Assembly (NCBI RefSeq): GCF_001485435.1
Contig: NZ_BCMS01000002.1
Coordinates: forward strand, 214,427 to 278,426
From: Deinococcus grandis
Lineage (GTDB): Bacteria > Deinococcota > Deinococci > Deinococcales > Deinococcaceae
DNA: 64,000 nt
Reading direction: 5' to 3'
Every line of letters starts with the position of its first letter. The stretch's first letter is position 1. The notes beneath the pieces are model-generated. The model searched no databases. It had not been told where the DNA came from and was given only the letters and a program-made list of their open reading frames with translations. Positions 1 to 9,174 of this stretch are shown piece after piece. The position numbers and the translations under genes are program-made.

Positions 1-1236
1 GCGGACGCGCTGCGCGCCGAATCCGACGGTGGCCTGCTCGTCGAAGGCGGCGTGATCCGCGCCCGTGGCGCGTTCGCGGACCTGCGCGCCGCGCACCCGC
101 ACGCGCCCGTCACCGACCTGCGCGGCGGGTTGCTGCTGCCGGGCTTCATCGACACGCACGTGCACCTGCCGCAGGTCCGGGTGATCGGTGGGCTGGGCCT
201 GCCGCTGCTGGACTGGCTGGACCAGTGCGCGCTGCCCGAGGAGGCCCGCATGGCCGACGTCGCCTACGCGCGCGGCGTCGCGCGGGACTTCACGCGCGGC
301 CTGCTCGGGGCGGGCACCACGACCGCGCTGGTGTTCGGGTCGCATTTCGCCGGGGCGGTGGACGCCTTCTTCGAGGAGGCCGCGCAGACCGGCCTGCGCG
401 CCGTGGCGGGCCTGGTCGTCAGCGACCGCCTGCTGCGGAACGAACTGCACACCACCCCCGAACGGGCCTACGCCGAGGGCAAGGTCCTGATCGACCGCTG
501 GCACGGCGTGGGCCGCGCCCTGTACGCGGTGACGCCCCGCTTCAGCCTCTCGGCGTCCGAGGGCATCCTGGACGCCTGCGCCGCGCTGATGCGCGAACAG
601 CCCGGCGTGCGCTTCACGAGTCACATCAACGAGAACACCCGCGAGATCGAGGTGGTCCGCGAGCTGTTCCCCGGCGCGCGCGACTACCTCGACACCTACG
701 AGCGGGCCGGGCTGATCGGCCGCCACAGCGTCCTGGCGCACAACGTGCACCCCAGCGACCGGGAACTGGGCGTGATGGCCGCCGCGCGCTGCACGGCCGC
801 GCACTGCCCGTGCAGCAACTCCGCGCTCGGCAGTGGGTTCTTCCCGCTGCGCCGCCACCTCGCTGCGGGCGTGCACGTGGCCCTGGGCAGCGACGTGGGC
901 GGCGGCACCGGCTTCAGCCTCCTCAAGGAGGGCCTGCAGGCGCACTTCATGCAGAACCTCATGCCGGGCGGCGTGCCCCTGAGCCCCGCGCACCTGCTGT
1001 ACCTCGCCACGAAGGCGGGCGCCGAGGCGCTGGACCTGCCCGAGGTCGGCGCGTTCGAGCCGGGCCAGCAGTTCGACGCCCTGCACCTCGCGCCCGTGCC
1101 GGGCACGCCGCTGGACGCCGTGTTCCGCCACGCCGCCAGCCCCGAGCGCGCCCTGGCCGCCGCGTTCGCCACCGGCACCCCCGGCGACGTCGCGCAGGTC
1201 TGGATCGGCGGGGACGTGGCGCACACCCGCGCCTGA
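1..1236 (+). CDS. guaD: Guanine deaminase (5' truncated by window edge)
   Basis: Amidohydrolase that deaminates guanine to xanthine in the cytosol. The frame is open from base 1, so the start lies upstream. Visible motifs are the metal-binding FIDTHVHLPQ, the THINEN stretch near the middle, HNVHPSD, and the C-terminal GSDVGGGTGFS, in the order expected for the guanine deaminase branch of the metallo-dependent hydrolases. About 410 residues are present, close to the usual full length, so only a short N-terminus is missing. It fits a purine theme with the purine permease at 32 kb and the ureide genes at 53-57 kb. A strong hairpin follows the stop. A related aminohydrolase specificity cannot be excluded. 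Confidence 0.88.
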   Translation, partial: ADALRAESDGGLLVEGGVIRARGAFADLRAAHPHAPVTDLRGGLLLPGFIDTHVHLPQVRVIGGLGLPLLDWLDQCALPEEARMADVAYARGVARDFTRGLLGAGTTTALVFGSHFAGAVDAFFEEAAQTGLRAVAGLVVSDRLLRNELHTTPERAYAEGKVLIDRWHGVGRALYAVTPRFSLSASEGILDACAALMREQPGVRFTSHINENTREIEVVRELFPGARDYLDTYERAGLIGRHSVLAHNVHPSDRELGVMAAARCTAAHCPCSNSALGSGFFPLRRHLAAGVHVALGSDVGGGTGFSLLKEGLQAHFMQNLMPGGVPLSPAHLLYLATKAGAEALDLPEVGAFEPGQQFDALHLAPVPGTPLDAVFRHAASPERALAAAFATGTPGDVAQVWIGGDVAHTRA

Positions 1237-1247
1237 TCCCGATCCCA

Positions 1248-1292
1248 CCGTGAGGCGCGCCCCCGGGTTGTCCCTGGGGGCGCGCCTCACGG
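1248..1292. terminator. Bidirectional hairpin terminator between guaD and response regulator
   Basis: A perfect 17-bp inverted repeat (arms 1248-1264 and 1276-1292) around an 11-nt loop lies between two convergent genes. It is GC-rich without a clear T tract, as is common in this genome. Confidence 0.75.
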
Positions 1293-1297
1293 ACCGG

Positions 1298-1726
1298 TCA
1301 GGCGCCGGACCGGTCGGGCCAGCTGGGCGTGCGGCTTTCCCGCCAGAACGACACGAAGGCGTCCACCTGATCCACGAACTTCTGGAAGCTGTTGCTCTTG
1401 ACCATGTACGAACTGGCGTGCAGGGTGTACGCCCGGGCGACGTCACCCGGCTGGGAGGACGTGGAGAGCATCACGACCGGGATGGACAGCAGCGCCGGGT
1501 CGTCCTTGATGGCCTGCAGCACCTCGAAGCCCGACATGACCGGCATGTTCACGTCGAGGATCACCACGTCCGGCAGCGGCCCGCCGCGCAGTGCCCGCAG
1601 GGCCTCCTCGCCGCTGGCGCAGGTGCTGACGGTCAGGCGCTCGCCGTGCTCGGCGAAGACCTCCTGGGCGAGCATCAGGTCGGCGGGGTTGTCATCGACC
1701 AGCAGCACGCGGAACGGGCGGCTCAC
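1298..1726 (-). CDS. CheY-like single-domain response regulator
   Basis: Stand-alone receiver domain of 142 residues, without an output domain. It shows the acidic pair VDDN near the N-terminus, the phospho-acceptor Asp in VVILDVNMP, a Ser/Thr in MLSTSS and the conserved Lys in YMVKSNS. The long loop after the Asp and the C-terminal FWRE segment resemble the Rcp1-like regulators of PAS or phytochrome kinases. I chose the GTG at 1726 because an 11-codon mini-ORF directly behind a -10 box ends in a GTGA overlap with it; a TTG at 1732 is the alternative. No kinase gene is adjacent on this strand, so its partner is unknown. Confidence 0.85.
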   Translation of the reverse strand: MSRPFRVLLVDDNPADLMLAQEVFAEHGERLTVSTCASGEEALRALRGGPLPDVVILDVNMPVMSGFEVLQAIKDDPALLSIPVVMLSTSSQPGDVARAYTLHASSYMVKSNSFQKFVDQVDAFVSFWRESRTPSWPDRSGA

Positions 1727-1758
1727 GCGCAACCCCGGGGGAAGGACCAGTGACTCAT
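1723..1758 (-). CDS. Leaderless mini-ORF (11 aa) coupled to the response regulator
   Basis: A short ORF, MSHWSFPRGCA, begins 7 nt after a TATACT -10 box (1766-1771). Its stop TGA overlaps the GTG of the response regulator (GTGA). The geometry suggests a leaderless start followed by termination-reinitiation on the regulator. Translation is inferred only; the peptide resembles nothing I know. Confidence 0.4.
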   Translation of the reverse strand: MSHWSFPRGCA

Positions 1759-1765
1759 TCCCGCC

Positions 1766-1771
1766 AGTATA
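1766..1771 (-). promoter_or_regulatory. -10 box TATACT for the response regulator transcript
   Basis: TATACT on the minus strand matches the TANNNT -10 consensus and sits 7 nt before an ATG. No convincing -35 element is visible 17 nt upstream. Confidence 0.55.
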
Positions 1772-1887
1772 CGAACTAGCGTGGGCGCGGCGCCGTGCGT
1801 TCCGGGGTGCCGCCGCCCCGGCTGCAAGAAAACTGCACGAGTGTTCCGGGTACGCTGCTGGAAACCCCGCACCGAAGGAGTGAACCC

Positions 1888-2415
1888 ATGCGCCGTCTCC
1901 TGCTGTCCCTGACCCTGCTGACCCTGTGTGCCTGCGCGCGGCCCGCGTCCAGCCTGTACACCCCGGTGGAGGCCGACCCGCAGCTGGCCGCGCCGGGCCC
2001 GGTGGTCCTGACGGTCGTGAACGCCGCCGGGAAGGAGTTCACGTTCACGCGTGCCCGGCTGGCCGCGCTGGGCCTGGTGAGTTTCAGCACGCCGGACCCG
2101 TCGCGGAAGAACGAGGCGCACGAGTACACCGGTCCGCTCCTGAGCGCCGTGCTGCGCGAGGCCGGGATCGCGCAGGCGGCCACGCTGCACCTCGTGGCGC
2201 TCGACAAGTACAGGACCGACCTGAAGCTCGCGCCGATCCGGGACGTGCCGGTCATTCTGGCGCTGAAATCCGACGGGCAGCTGCTCGAACCCCGGAACTT
2301 CGGCCCGGTGTACATGACCTTCCCGTACGGCGGCGTGAAACTCGACCCGAACATCTACAACGCCGCGTGGGTGTGGCAGCTGTACCGGATCGAGGAGCGG
2401 CCGGGCGGCGCCTGA
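1888..2415 (+). CDS. PruR-like lipoprotein with Moco-binding-like fold
   Basis: Exported protein of 175 residues. AAGGAG lies upstream of the ATG. The N-terminus is a hydrophobic signal ending in LCAC, a plausible lipobox. The rest matches the sulfite-oxidase type molybdopterin-binding domain (oxidoreductase_molyb family), ending in the typical YNAAWVWQLYRI. The mature part contains no cysteine, so it cannot ligate molybdenum in the usual way; a non-catalytic ligand-binding role is more likely. In Agrobacterium tumefaciens the related PruR binds pterins and controls the adjacent DcpA signalling protein. Here the next gene, 10 bp downstream, is a sensor kinase, so I infer a pterin-type sensory partner. 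Confident on fold, moderate on role. Confidence 0.75.
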   Translation: MRRLLLSLTLLTLCACARPASSLYTPVEADPQLAAPGPVVLTVVNAAGKEFTFTRARLAALGLVSFSTPDPSRKNEAHEYTGPLLSAVLREAGIAQAATLHLVALDKYRTDLKLAPIRDVPVILALKSDGQLLEPRNFGPVYMTFPYGGVKLDPNIYNAAWVWQLYRIEERPGGA

Positions 2416-2425
2416 GAGGCCGGGC

Positions 2426-3148
2426 GTGACGGACAATCCGGCGCCGGGCGCCCCGCGGGAGCGGCGCTGGTCGGTGAGCCTGCTGCTGCTGAGCGTCGTG
2501 CTGGTCGTGACGCTGGGCGCGTTCGCGTTCACGTTCGTGCGCCTCAACCGCGTGGCGGGCCTGAGCAGCGTGTCCATCACCGGCTGGTCCTACGCGGAGT
2601 TCGTGCGGCAGGCGGCGGAACTGCGCGTGCTCGTGGCGGGCGCACCCGCGACGGACGCGGCGGACCTGGAGGTGCCGCTGGCGGTGCTGCAGTCCAAGGC
2701 GACGGTCGTGAGTGGCGAGCCGCTGCTGGACCGGATCGATCAGGCGCGCCGCGAGCGGCTGCTGGGCGCGGTCGAGCAGGCGCAGGCGCTGACCGTGGCT
2801 GACCTGCGCGGCCCGGGCGCGGCGCGGCAGCTGTCGGCGATCATGGACGGCGCCCAGGAGGGCTACGCGGGCGCGGTGGACCTGCTGGGCCGCGAGCGCA
2901 GCGGGATCGCGCGCGACCTGCGACTGGCCGAGGTGACCCTGGCCGCCCTGGCGGCGCTGCTGGCCCTGACCATCACGACCGTGATCCTGCAGGTGCAGGC
3001 GCGCGCGCGGCGGGACCTGCACCTCGAAACCGAGCGGCGCACCGAGTCCGAGCGGGCGCGGGCGGCGCTGGAACGCACCGCGCAGGACCTCCGGGCGGCC
3101 GAGGGGGCCCTGCAGCGCGAGCGGGATTTCGCGGTGCAGGTCATGTAG
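2426..3148 (+). CDS. Sensor histidine kinase, N-terminal fragment (ends at in-frame TAG)
   Basis: Encodes 240 residues: a membrane helix at about 12-37, an extracytoplasmic region of about 130 residues, a second helix at about 170-192, and a charged coiled coil to the end. It begins at a GTG behind GAGAGG, 10 bp after the PruR-like gene. It ends at TAG (3146-3148), yet the same frame continues at once into the PAS domain of the next ORF: QVM-stop-AMGEGLYV, where kinases of this type usually read through without a break. CAG to TAG or GAG to TAG would explain it. This is therefore the membrane sensor half of one kinase; whether it is a mutation, a suppressed stop or a sequence error cannot be told here. 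Confidence 0.8.
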   Translation: MTDNPAPGAPRERRWSVSLLLLSVVLVVTLGAFAFTFVRLNRVAGLSSVSITGWSYAEFVRQAAELRVLVAGAPATDAADLEVPLAVLQSKATVVSGEPLLDRIDQARRERLLGAVEQAQALTVADLRGPGAARQLSAIMDGAQEGYAGAVDLLGRERSGIARDLRLAEVTLAALAALLALTITTVILQVQARARRDLHLETERRTESERARAALERTAQDLRAAEGALQRERDFAVQVM

Positions 3149-3151
3149 GCG

Positions 3152-5251
3152 ATGGGCGAGGGCCTGTACGTGACCGGCGCGGACGGCACCTTCGAGTACG
3201 TGAACCCGGCGCTGGCGCGCATGGTGGGACAGCCGGCCGGGACGCTGGTGGGCCGCGCGGAGTCGGACGTGCTGGGCGAGCAGCCGGCGCAGGGCGGCGC
3301 GCGGGTGACGGCGGAGGTGTCGCTGCGCCGCCCGGACGGGGCGAGCACGCCCACCCTGCTGACGCGCGTGGCGCGGGGCGCGGGGGGCGTCACGGCGGTC
3401 CTGACGGACCTGAGCGCCCCGAAGGAGGCCGAGGCGCGCCTGCGGGAACTGTACGAGGTGACCGCGCGCGGCGCGCCGGACACGCGGCATGAACTGCTGG
3501 AGGTCGCCAGCCGCACCTTCCGCGCGCCGGGCGCGTTCGTGCGGGGCGGGGTGATCGTGGCGCGCGCCGGTCCACTGTCGGAAGGTCGGGCGCTGGAACT
3601 CGCGGCGCAGCCGCACGACCGCACGCCGGACACGCTGCGCGTCGCGGTGCGCACCCCGGGCGGGACCGGCACGCTGGTGTTCTGCCGCGCGGCGACCGGT
3701 CAGCCGTTCACGGCCGCCGACGAGGATTTCCTGCGGCTGATCGGGCAGTGGCTGGAGCAGGACGCCGCGCGGGAGGAGACGGCGCGGCAGCTGCGGCGCA
3801 GCGAGGAACTGAACAAGGCCGTGATCCGCTCCTCACTGGACGCGATCATCACCTGCGACGAGCGCGGCGTGATCACCGAGTTCAACCCGGCGGCCGAGCA
3901 GATCTTCGGCCGGTCGCGCGCCGAGGCGCTCGGGGAGTCCCTGGACGCGATGATCATTCCCGAGCGGATGCGCGCCGCGCACGGCCTGAGTCTGCAGCGC
4001 CTGTCGGAGGGCGGGCCCGGGCGCATCCTGGGGCAGCGGCTGGAACTGCCTGCCGTGCGCCGGGACGGGCAGGAATTCCCGGTGGAACTGTCGGTGGTGC
4101 GCCTGCCGACCGACATGCCCGAGTACGCCGGGTTCGTCCGCGACATCACCGAGCGGCGCGCGGCGGAGGCGCGGCTGCACCACCGGACCACGCAGCTGGA
4201 CTCGGTGTTCAACGTCAGTCCGGACGGGTTCGTGACCTTCGGCGGCCAGGGTCAGGTGGTGGAGGTCAACCCGGCGTTCCTGGCCCTGACCGGCACCCGC
4301 CGTGAGGAACTGCTCGGGCTGAGTGAAGCGCAGTTCGAGCGGGCGCTGCAATCCCGGTGCGAGGTCGCGCGTCCCGCGAGCCGCCCGCCGCCCGGCGTGG
4401 ACGTGCTGCAGGTGGTGCGTCCGGCGCGGCGGGTCCTGAAGCGCACGCGCCGCCCCATGGACGCCGGGGACGGCGTGGTGCTCGGGCACGTGATGTACTT
4501 CCGGGACATCACGCACGAGGCCGAGATCAGCAACATGAAGAGTGAATTCATGTCCACCGCCGCGCATGAACTGCGCACGCCCATGACGTCCATCTACGGC
4601 TTCACGGAACTCCTCCTGACGCGTGAACTGGACCCCGAGACCACCCGGGACCTGCTGGAGACCATCTACCGGCAGGCGGGGCAGTTGATCCTGTTGCTGA
4701 CCGAACTGCTGGATCTCGCGCGGATCGAGGCGCGCGCCGGGCAGGACTTCCGCATCGCGCACGAGGCGGTCCGGCCGCTGATCGAGAACACCGTGCGGGC
4801 CTTCACGCCGCCGCACGAGCGTTCGCGCGTGTGGGTGCAGGTCGCGCCGAACCTGCCGCTGCTGCCGGTGGACGCCACGAAGTTCAATCAGGCGCTCGGG
4901 AACGTGCTGTCCAACGCGTTCAAGTACTCCCCGCAGGGCGGCGAGGTGCTCGTGCACGCCTGGATGGACCCGCTGCACCCGCTGCTGCACGTCTCGGTCA
5001 CGGACCAGGGGATCGGCATGACGGCCGAGCAGCGGCACCGGGCGTTCGAGCGGTTCTACCGCGCCGACAGTTCCGGCAGCATTCCCGGGACGGGCCTGGG
5101 CCTGAGTCTCGTGCAGGAGATCATGCACTGCCACGGCGGACGTGCCACGCTGAGCAGCGAGCCGGGGCAGGGCAGTGTCGTCACGCTGACCTTCCCGGTC
5201 AATCCCGCCCCTCTGGAGAGCCATGCCCAAGAAAATACTGATCGTGGATGA
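3152..5251 (+). CDS. Sensor histidine kinase, cytoplasmic part (PAS-GAF-PAS-PAS-HisKA-HATPase)
   Basis: A 699-residue continuation of the kinase in the same frame, after the TAG at 3146. Domains in order: PAS (about 1-95), a GAF-like segment (about 105-205), PAS (215-330), PAS (335-455), HisKA with the phospho-acceptor His near residue 472 in STAAHELRTPM, then an ATPase domain with N box NVLSNAFKYS, G1 DQGIGM, F box FERFYR and G2 GTGLGLSLV. All catalytic motifs look intact. It has no membrane helix of its own. The ATG at 3152 lacks a good ribosome site, but reinitiation after the TAG is possible and would give a soluble kinase. It overlaps its response regulator by 29 bp. Confidence 0.85.
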   Translation: MGEGLYVTGADGTFEYVNPALARMVGQPAGTLVGRAESDVLGEQPAQGGARVTAEVSLRRPDGASTPTLLTRVARGAGGVTAVLTDLSAPKEAEARLRELYEVTARGAPDTRHELLEVASRTFRAPGAFVRGGVIVARAGPLSEGRALELAAQPHDRTPDTLRVAVRTPGGTGTLVFCRAATGQPFTAADEDFLRLIGQWLEQDAAREETARQLRRSEELNKAVIRSSLDAIITCDERGVITEFNPAAEQIFGRSRAEALGESLDAMIIPERMRAAHGLSLQRLSEGGPGRILGQRLELPAVRRDGQEFPVELSVVRLPTDMPEYAGFVRDITERRAAEARLHHRTTQLDSVFNVSPDGFVTFGGQGQVVEVNPAFLALTGTRREELLGLSEAQFERALQSRCEVARPASRPPPGVDVLQVVRPARRVLKRTRRPMDAGDGVVLGHVMYFRDITHEAEISNMKSEFMSTAAHELRTPMTSIYGFTELLLTRELDPETTRDLLETIYRQAGQLILLLTELLDLARIEARAGQDFRIAHEAVRPLIENTVRAFTPPHERSRVWVQVAPNLPLLPVDATKFNQALGNVLSNAFKYSPQGGEVLVHAWMDPLHPLLHVSVTDQGIGMTAEQRHRAFERFYRADSSGSIPGTGLGLSLVQEIMHCHGGRATLSSEPGQGSVVTLTFPVNPAPLESHAQENTDRG

Positions 5252-5600
5252 CCACGCCGACCTGCGCAAACTGATCCGCCTGACGCTGCTGGGCCCCGAT
5301 TACCAGTTGCAGGAGGCCGCGAGTGGTGACGAGGCGCTCACGCGCACGCGCGAGTGGCGGCCGGACCTGCTGATCCTGGACGTCATGATGCCCGGCAGTC
5401 TGAACGGGTTTCAGGTGTGCGAGACGCTGAAGGCCGACCCTGACCTGCGCGGCACGGCCGTGATGCTCGTCACGGCCCGCGCGCAGAAGAGTGACCTGCA
5501 GGAGGGCGTCGCGGTGGGCGCCGACGCGTACCTGGTCAAACCGTTCAGTCCGATGGAACTGCTCGAGCGGGTGGGGACGCTGCTGGACCGCCGGGGCTGA
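5223..5600 (+). CDS. Response regulator, single receiver domain
   Basis: A 125-residue receiver with VDDH, the phospho-acceptor Asp in LILDVMMP, the Thr in LVTARAQ and the Lys in YLVKPFSP. There is no DNA-binding or enzymatic output domain, so it acts by protein contact or in a phosphorelay. It overlaps the 3' end of the sensor kinase by 29 bp and is surely its cognate partner; translation is probably coupled. With the PruR-like lipoprotein the three-gene unit looks like a complete sensory pathway whose output target is not in the window. Confidence 0.9.
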   Translation: MPKKILIVDDHADLRKLIRLTLLGPDYQLQEAASGDEALTRTREWRPDLLILDVMMPGSLNGFQVCETLKADPDLRGTAVMLVTARAQKSDLQEGVAVGADAYLVKPFSPMELLERVGTLLDRRG

Positions 5601-5793
5601 CCGGCGGACCCCGCAGGGCGTGGGGTGGGTGCCCACCGTCTGGATGCGGTCCGGTGTGTCCGTCGTGTGTGGTGCTCGCGGAGGGACCGGGGGCGGTGAC
5701 GGTGGTGCGGCCCTCCGGCCTTCGTTGCGGGCTGGGGTGAGGGGCGTCGGAGGGGATGTTCTGCGCGGCGTTCGGTGGGGGAGGCGGTGGGGT
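5601..5793. other. Intergenic region without gene
   Basis: About 190 bp of G-rich sequence between the response regulator and the first repeat copy. I see no ORF with coding character and no clear terminator hairpin. Confidence 0.5.
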
Positions 5794-5930
5794 CATCCGG
5801 ACTCCGGTTGAAAGGTTTGCAAAATCTTTCAACCCGAGCGGATGCGAGAAGGAGCAAAGCGGGTTCCGGACGTGGAGCTGGCAATCCGGTGAAGTTCCGG
5901 ATTGTCAGCGAAACAAACGGAATCCGTATC
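5794..5930 (-). repeat. Structured intergenic repeat, copy 1
   Basis: One of five copies of an element of about 135 bp (others at 9026, 18313, 31796, 47318). Minus-strand orientation is defined by the ATACGGATTCCGTTTG end. It has short terminal inverted repeats and two internal hairpins (arms around CAATCCGG/CCGGATTG and GGTTGAAAG/CTTTCAACC). This copy lies just upstream of the promoter and operator of the persulfide operon. It has no coding capacity. Confidence 0.9.
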
Positions 5931-5990
5931 ATCCGGTCCGGTGATGTGCGGTATCGCCCGTGCCGATAAGGCTGGCCGCACCCTTGCTGG

Positions 5991-6007
5991 ATACCCTTGG
6001 GGGGTAT
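5991..6007 (+). promoter_or_regulatory. CsoR/CstR-type operator of the persulfide operon
   Basis: The 17-bp inverted repeat ATACCCTTGGGGGGTAT overlaps a possible -10 box (TACGAT, 6007-6012) and precedes AAGGAGG and the ATG at 6046. It agrees at 13 of 17 positions with the palindrome in front of the CstR-like gene at 62.6 kb. A partial third element, GTATCCCCCAA, follows at 6023-6033. Expected role: repression relieved by persulfides. Confidence 0.75.
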
Positions 6008-6045
6008 ACGATCCGTGCAGTTGTATCCCCCAAGGAGGGCCACCC

Positions 6046-7434
<1,389 letters not shown>

Positions 7435-7436
7435 CC

Positions 7437-7781
7437 GTGTTCCGCTTCCTGAAGACACTGCTGGGCTCGCCGGTCCCGGCGCTGACTCCCCGCGAAGCGC
7501 AGGACCTCACCCGGCAGGGCGCCCTGATCCTCGACGTCCGCGAACCCGTCGAACGCGCCCGGGGCTTCATTCCCGGCAGTCGACACGTTTCTCTGGGTGA
7601 CCTGGGCCGCGCCGACCTTCCGCAGGGGCAGGTGCTGATCTGCCAGTGCGCCAGCGGGCACCGCAGCGCCCTGGCCGCCCGGCAGCTCCAGGCGCGCGGC
7701 TTCGACGTCCGCAATCTCCAGGGGGGCCTCCAGGCCTGGCAGGCCGCCGGGCTCCCCACCCGCAGAGGCAAACAGACATGA
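7437..7781 (+). CDS. Rhodanese-domain protein
   Basis: A 114-residue single-domain sulfurtransferase. It has the ILDVREPVE strand and an active-site loop with C71 in CASGHRS, preceded by a second cysteine (C69). The GTG start lies 2 nt after the stop of the CstB-like gene, and its own stop overlaps the next ATG (ATGA), so translation is coupled. It probably passes sulfane sulfur to or from the fusion enzyme or thiosulfate. The hydrophobic start (FRFLKTLLG) is short and is not a convincing signal peptide. Confidence 0.85.
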   Translation: MFRFLKTLLGSPVPALTPREAQDLTRQGALILDVREPVERARGFIPGSRHVSLGDLGRADLPQGQVLICQCASGHRSALAARQLQARGFDVRNLQGGLQAWQAAGLPTRRGKQT

Positions 7782-8095
7782 CCTACACGGACCTCTTCCC
7801 GAACGAACTCGACATCCACCGCCGCGCGGGCGCCGCCCTGATCGACGTGCGCGAACCCGACGAGTACGCCCAGGGGCACGTCCCCGGCGCGATCAACCTC
7901 CCCCTGTCCGAACTCCAGGGCCGCGAGACCGAGGTGCCCGACGGTGCCGTCCTGATCTGCGCCAGCGGCAACCGGTCCTCACAGGCCGCCGCGTACCTCG
8001 CCGGACTGGGCCACCAGAAGCTCAAGAACCTGATGGGCGGCACCTTCGGCTGGATGCGCGAGGGCCGCGACCTGGCGACCGGCGACCGGCCATGA
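7778..8095 (+). CDS. Rhodanese-domain protein
   Basis: A second stand-alone rhodanese, 105 residues, with ALIDVREPDEY and the active Cys61 in ICASGNRSS. It resembles GlpE/PspE-like small sulfurtransferases. Its start overlaps the previous stop by ATGA, and its stop overlaps the exporter start in the same way. Three active rhodanese sites plus one dead one in a single operon suggest a relay of sulfur carriers of differing specificity rather than simple redundancy. Confidence 0.85.
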   Translation: MTYTDLFPNELDIHRRAGAALIDVREPDEYAQGHVPGAINLPLSELQGRETEVPDGAVLICASGNRSSQAAAYLAGLGHQKLKNLMGGTFGWMREGRDLATGDRP

Positions 8096-8886
8096 TCCTC
8101 GCGTGGATCGGCGCGGCCCTGATCGGCTTGAGCCTCGGCCTGCTCGGCTCCGGTGGCAGCATCCTGACCGTCCCGGTGCTGGTGTACCTCGTCGGTGAGG
8201 ACAGCAAGCTCGCCATTGCCGAGAGCCTCGCCATCGTGGGCGGCATCAGCCTGTTCGGGGCCATTCCCTACGCCCTGAAACGCCAGATCGACTGGCGCAG
8301 CGTTCTGTACTTCGGGGTGCCCGGCGTGACCGGCACGTACCTGGGCGCCGCGCTCAGCGTGTACCTCAGCGGCGTCGTGCAACTGACGCTCTTCGCGGCC
8401 GTGATGCTCCTCGCGTCCATCATGATGTTCCGCCCGGCCGCAGCGGGCTCCGGTCCGGCGCACGCCCGCTCGCCGCTGAAGATCGCCGCCGAGGGCCTCG
8501 GCGTGGGCGTCCTCACCGGCCTGGTCGGGGTGGGCGGCGGCTTCCTGATCATCCCGGCGCTGGTGCTGCTCGGCGGGCTGCCCATGAGTCTCGCGGTGGG
8601 CACCAGCCTGCTGATCATCGCCGCCAAGAGCTTCGCCGGGTTCTCCAAGTACCTGCATGTCCTGCAGGAGCAGAACCTCGCGGTGCACTGGCACCTGATC
8701 CTGATCTTCACCGTGATCGGCATCGCCGGGAGCTTCCTGGGCGCCCGCGTCGGCAAGAACGTGTCCAACGACGCGCTCAAGCGGGGCTTCGCGTCCTTCC
8801 TGGTCGTGATGGGCCTGTACGTCCTCGCCACAAACGTCCCCAAGGTGCTCAACCCACCCCCGACCGTGGAGAGCCGCGCCCACTGA
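8092..8886 (+). CDS. TauE/SafE family sulfite or sulfur-anion exporter
   Basis: An inner-membrane protein of 264 residues with about eight hydrophobic segments and two related glycine-rich halves (GLLGSGGSILTVPVLVYL near the start, LTGLVGVGGGFLIIPALVLL near 140). That pattern is typical of the TauE/SafE family (DUF81), which exports sulfite, thiosulfate or related anions. Its position as the fourth gene of the persulfide operon, with ATGA coupling, indicates removal of the sulfite or thiosulfate made by the dioxygenase and rhodaneses. Confidence 0.88.
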   Translation: MILAWIGAALIGLSLGLLGSGGSILTVPVLVYLVGEDSKLAIAESLAIVGGISLFGAIPYALKRQIDWRSVLYFGVPGVTGTYLGAALSVYLSGVVQLTLFAAVMLLASIMMFRPAAAGSGPAHARSPLKIAAEGLGVGVLTGLVGVGGGFLIIPALVLLGGLPMSLAVGTSLLIIAAKSFAGFSKYLHVLQEQNLAVHWHLILIFTVIGIAGSFLGARVGKNVSNDALKRGFASFLVVMGLYVLATNVPKVLNPPPTVESRAH

Positions 8887-9025
8887 CCACCCCCACGCTC
8901 CGGAGGCGGCGAGGTCGGACAGGCCCCGCCGCCTCATCCATGCCTATCCATTGGGCTGCGCCCCGCTTCCCGGCGGTCCCACTGCACGCCACTCCATTCC
9001 ACTGAGTTCGTTCCACTGAACGTCT

Positions 9026-9160
9026 CATACGGATTCCGTTTGTTTCGCTGACAATCCGGAACCTCACCGGATTGCCAGCTCCACGTCCTGAACCCGCTTT
9101 TCTCCCACTCGCTCTGCTCGGATTGAACGGCTTTGTCAGCCATTCAATCGGAATCCGTCT
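9026..9160 (+). repeat. Structured intergenic repeat, copy 2 (divergent)
   Basis: The most diverged copy of the element. Its 3' hairpin reads GATTGAA/TTCAATC instead of GGTTGAA/TTCAACC, so both arms changed together. It lies between the TauE/SafE gene and the first YeeE gene and ends 14 nt before the latter's ATG. Confidence 0.88.
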
Positions 9161-9174
9161 CATCCGAGGTGACC

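Noticed and set aside
1723..2580. Long minus-strand ORF opposite the PruR-like gene
   Set aside because: Arg/Pro/Gly-rich shadow of high-GC coding sequence, no domain motifs, no start signal. Only its last 11 codons coincide with the mini-ORF described.
5902..6045. N-terminal extension of the CstB-like protein
   Set aside because: It would begin inside repeat copy 1 and run through the promoter and operator; the ATG at 6046 has a strong ribosome site.
9133..9174. Upstream start for the YeeE gene
   Set aside because: Those codons lie in repeat copy 2; GAGGTG precedes the ATG at 9175.
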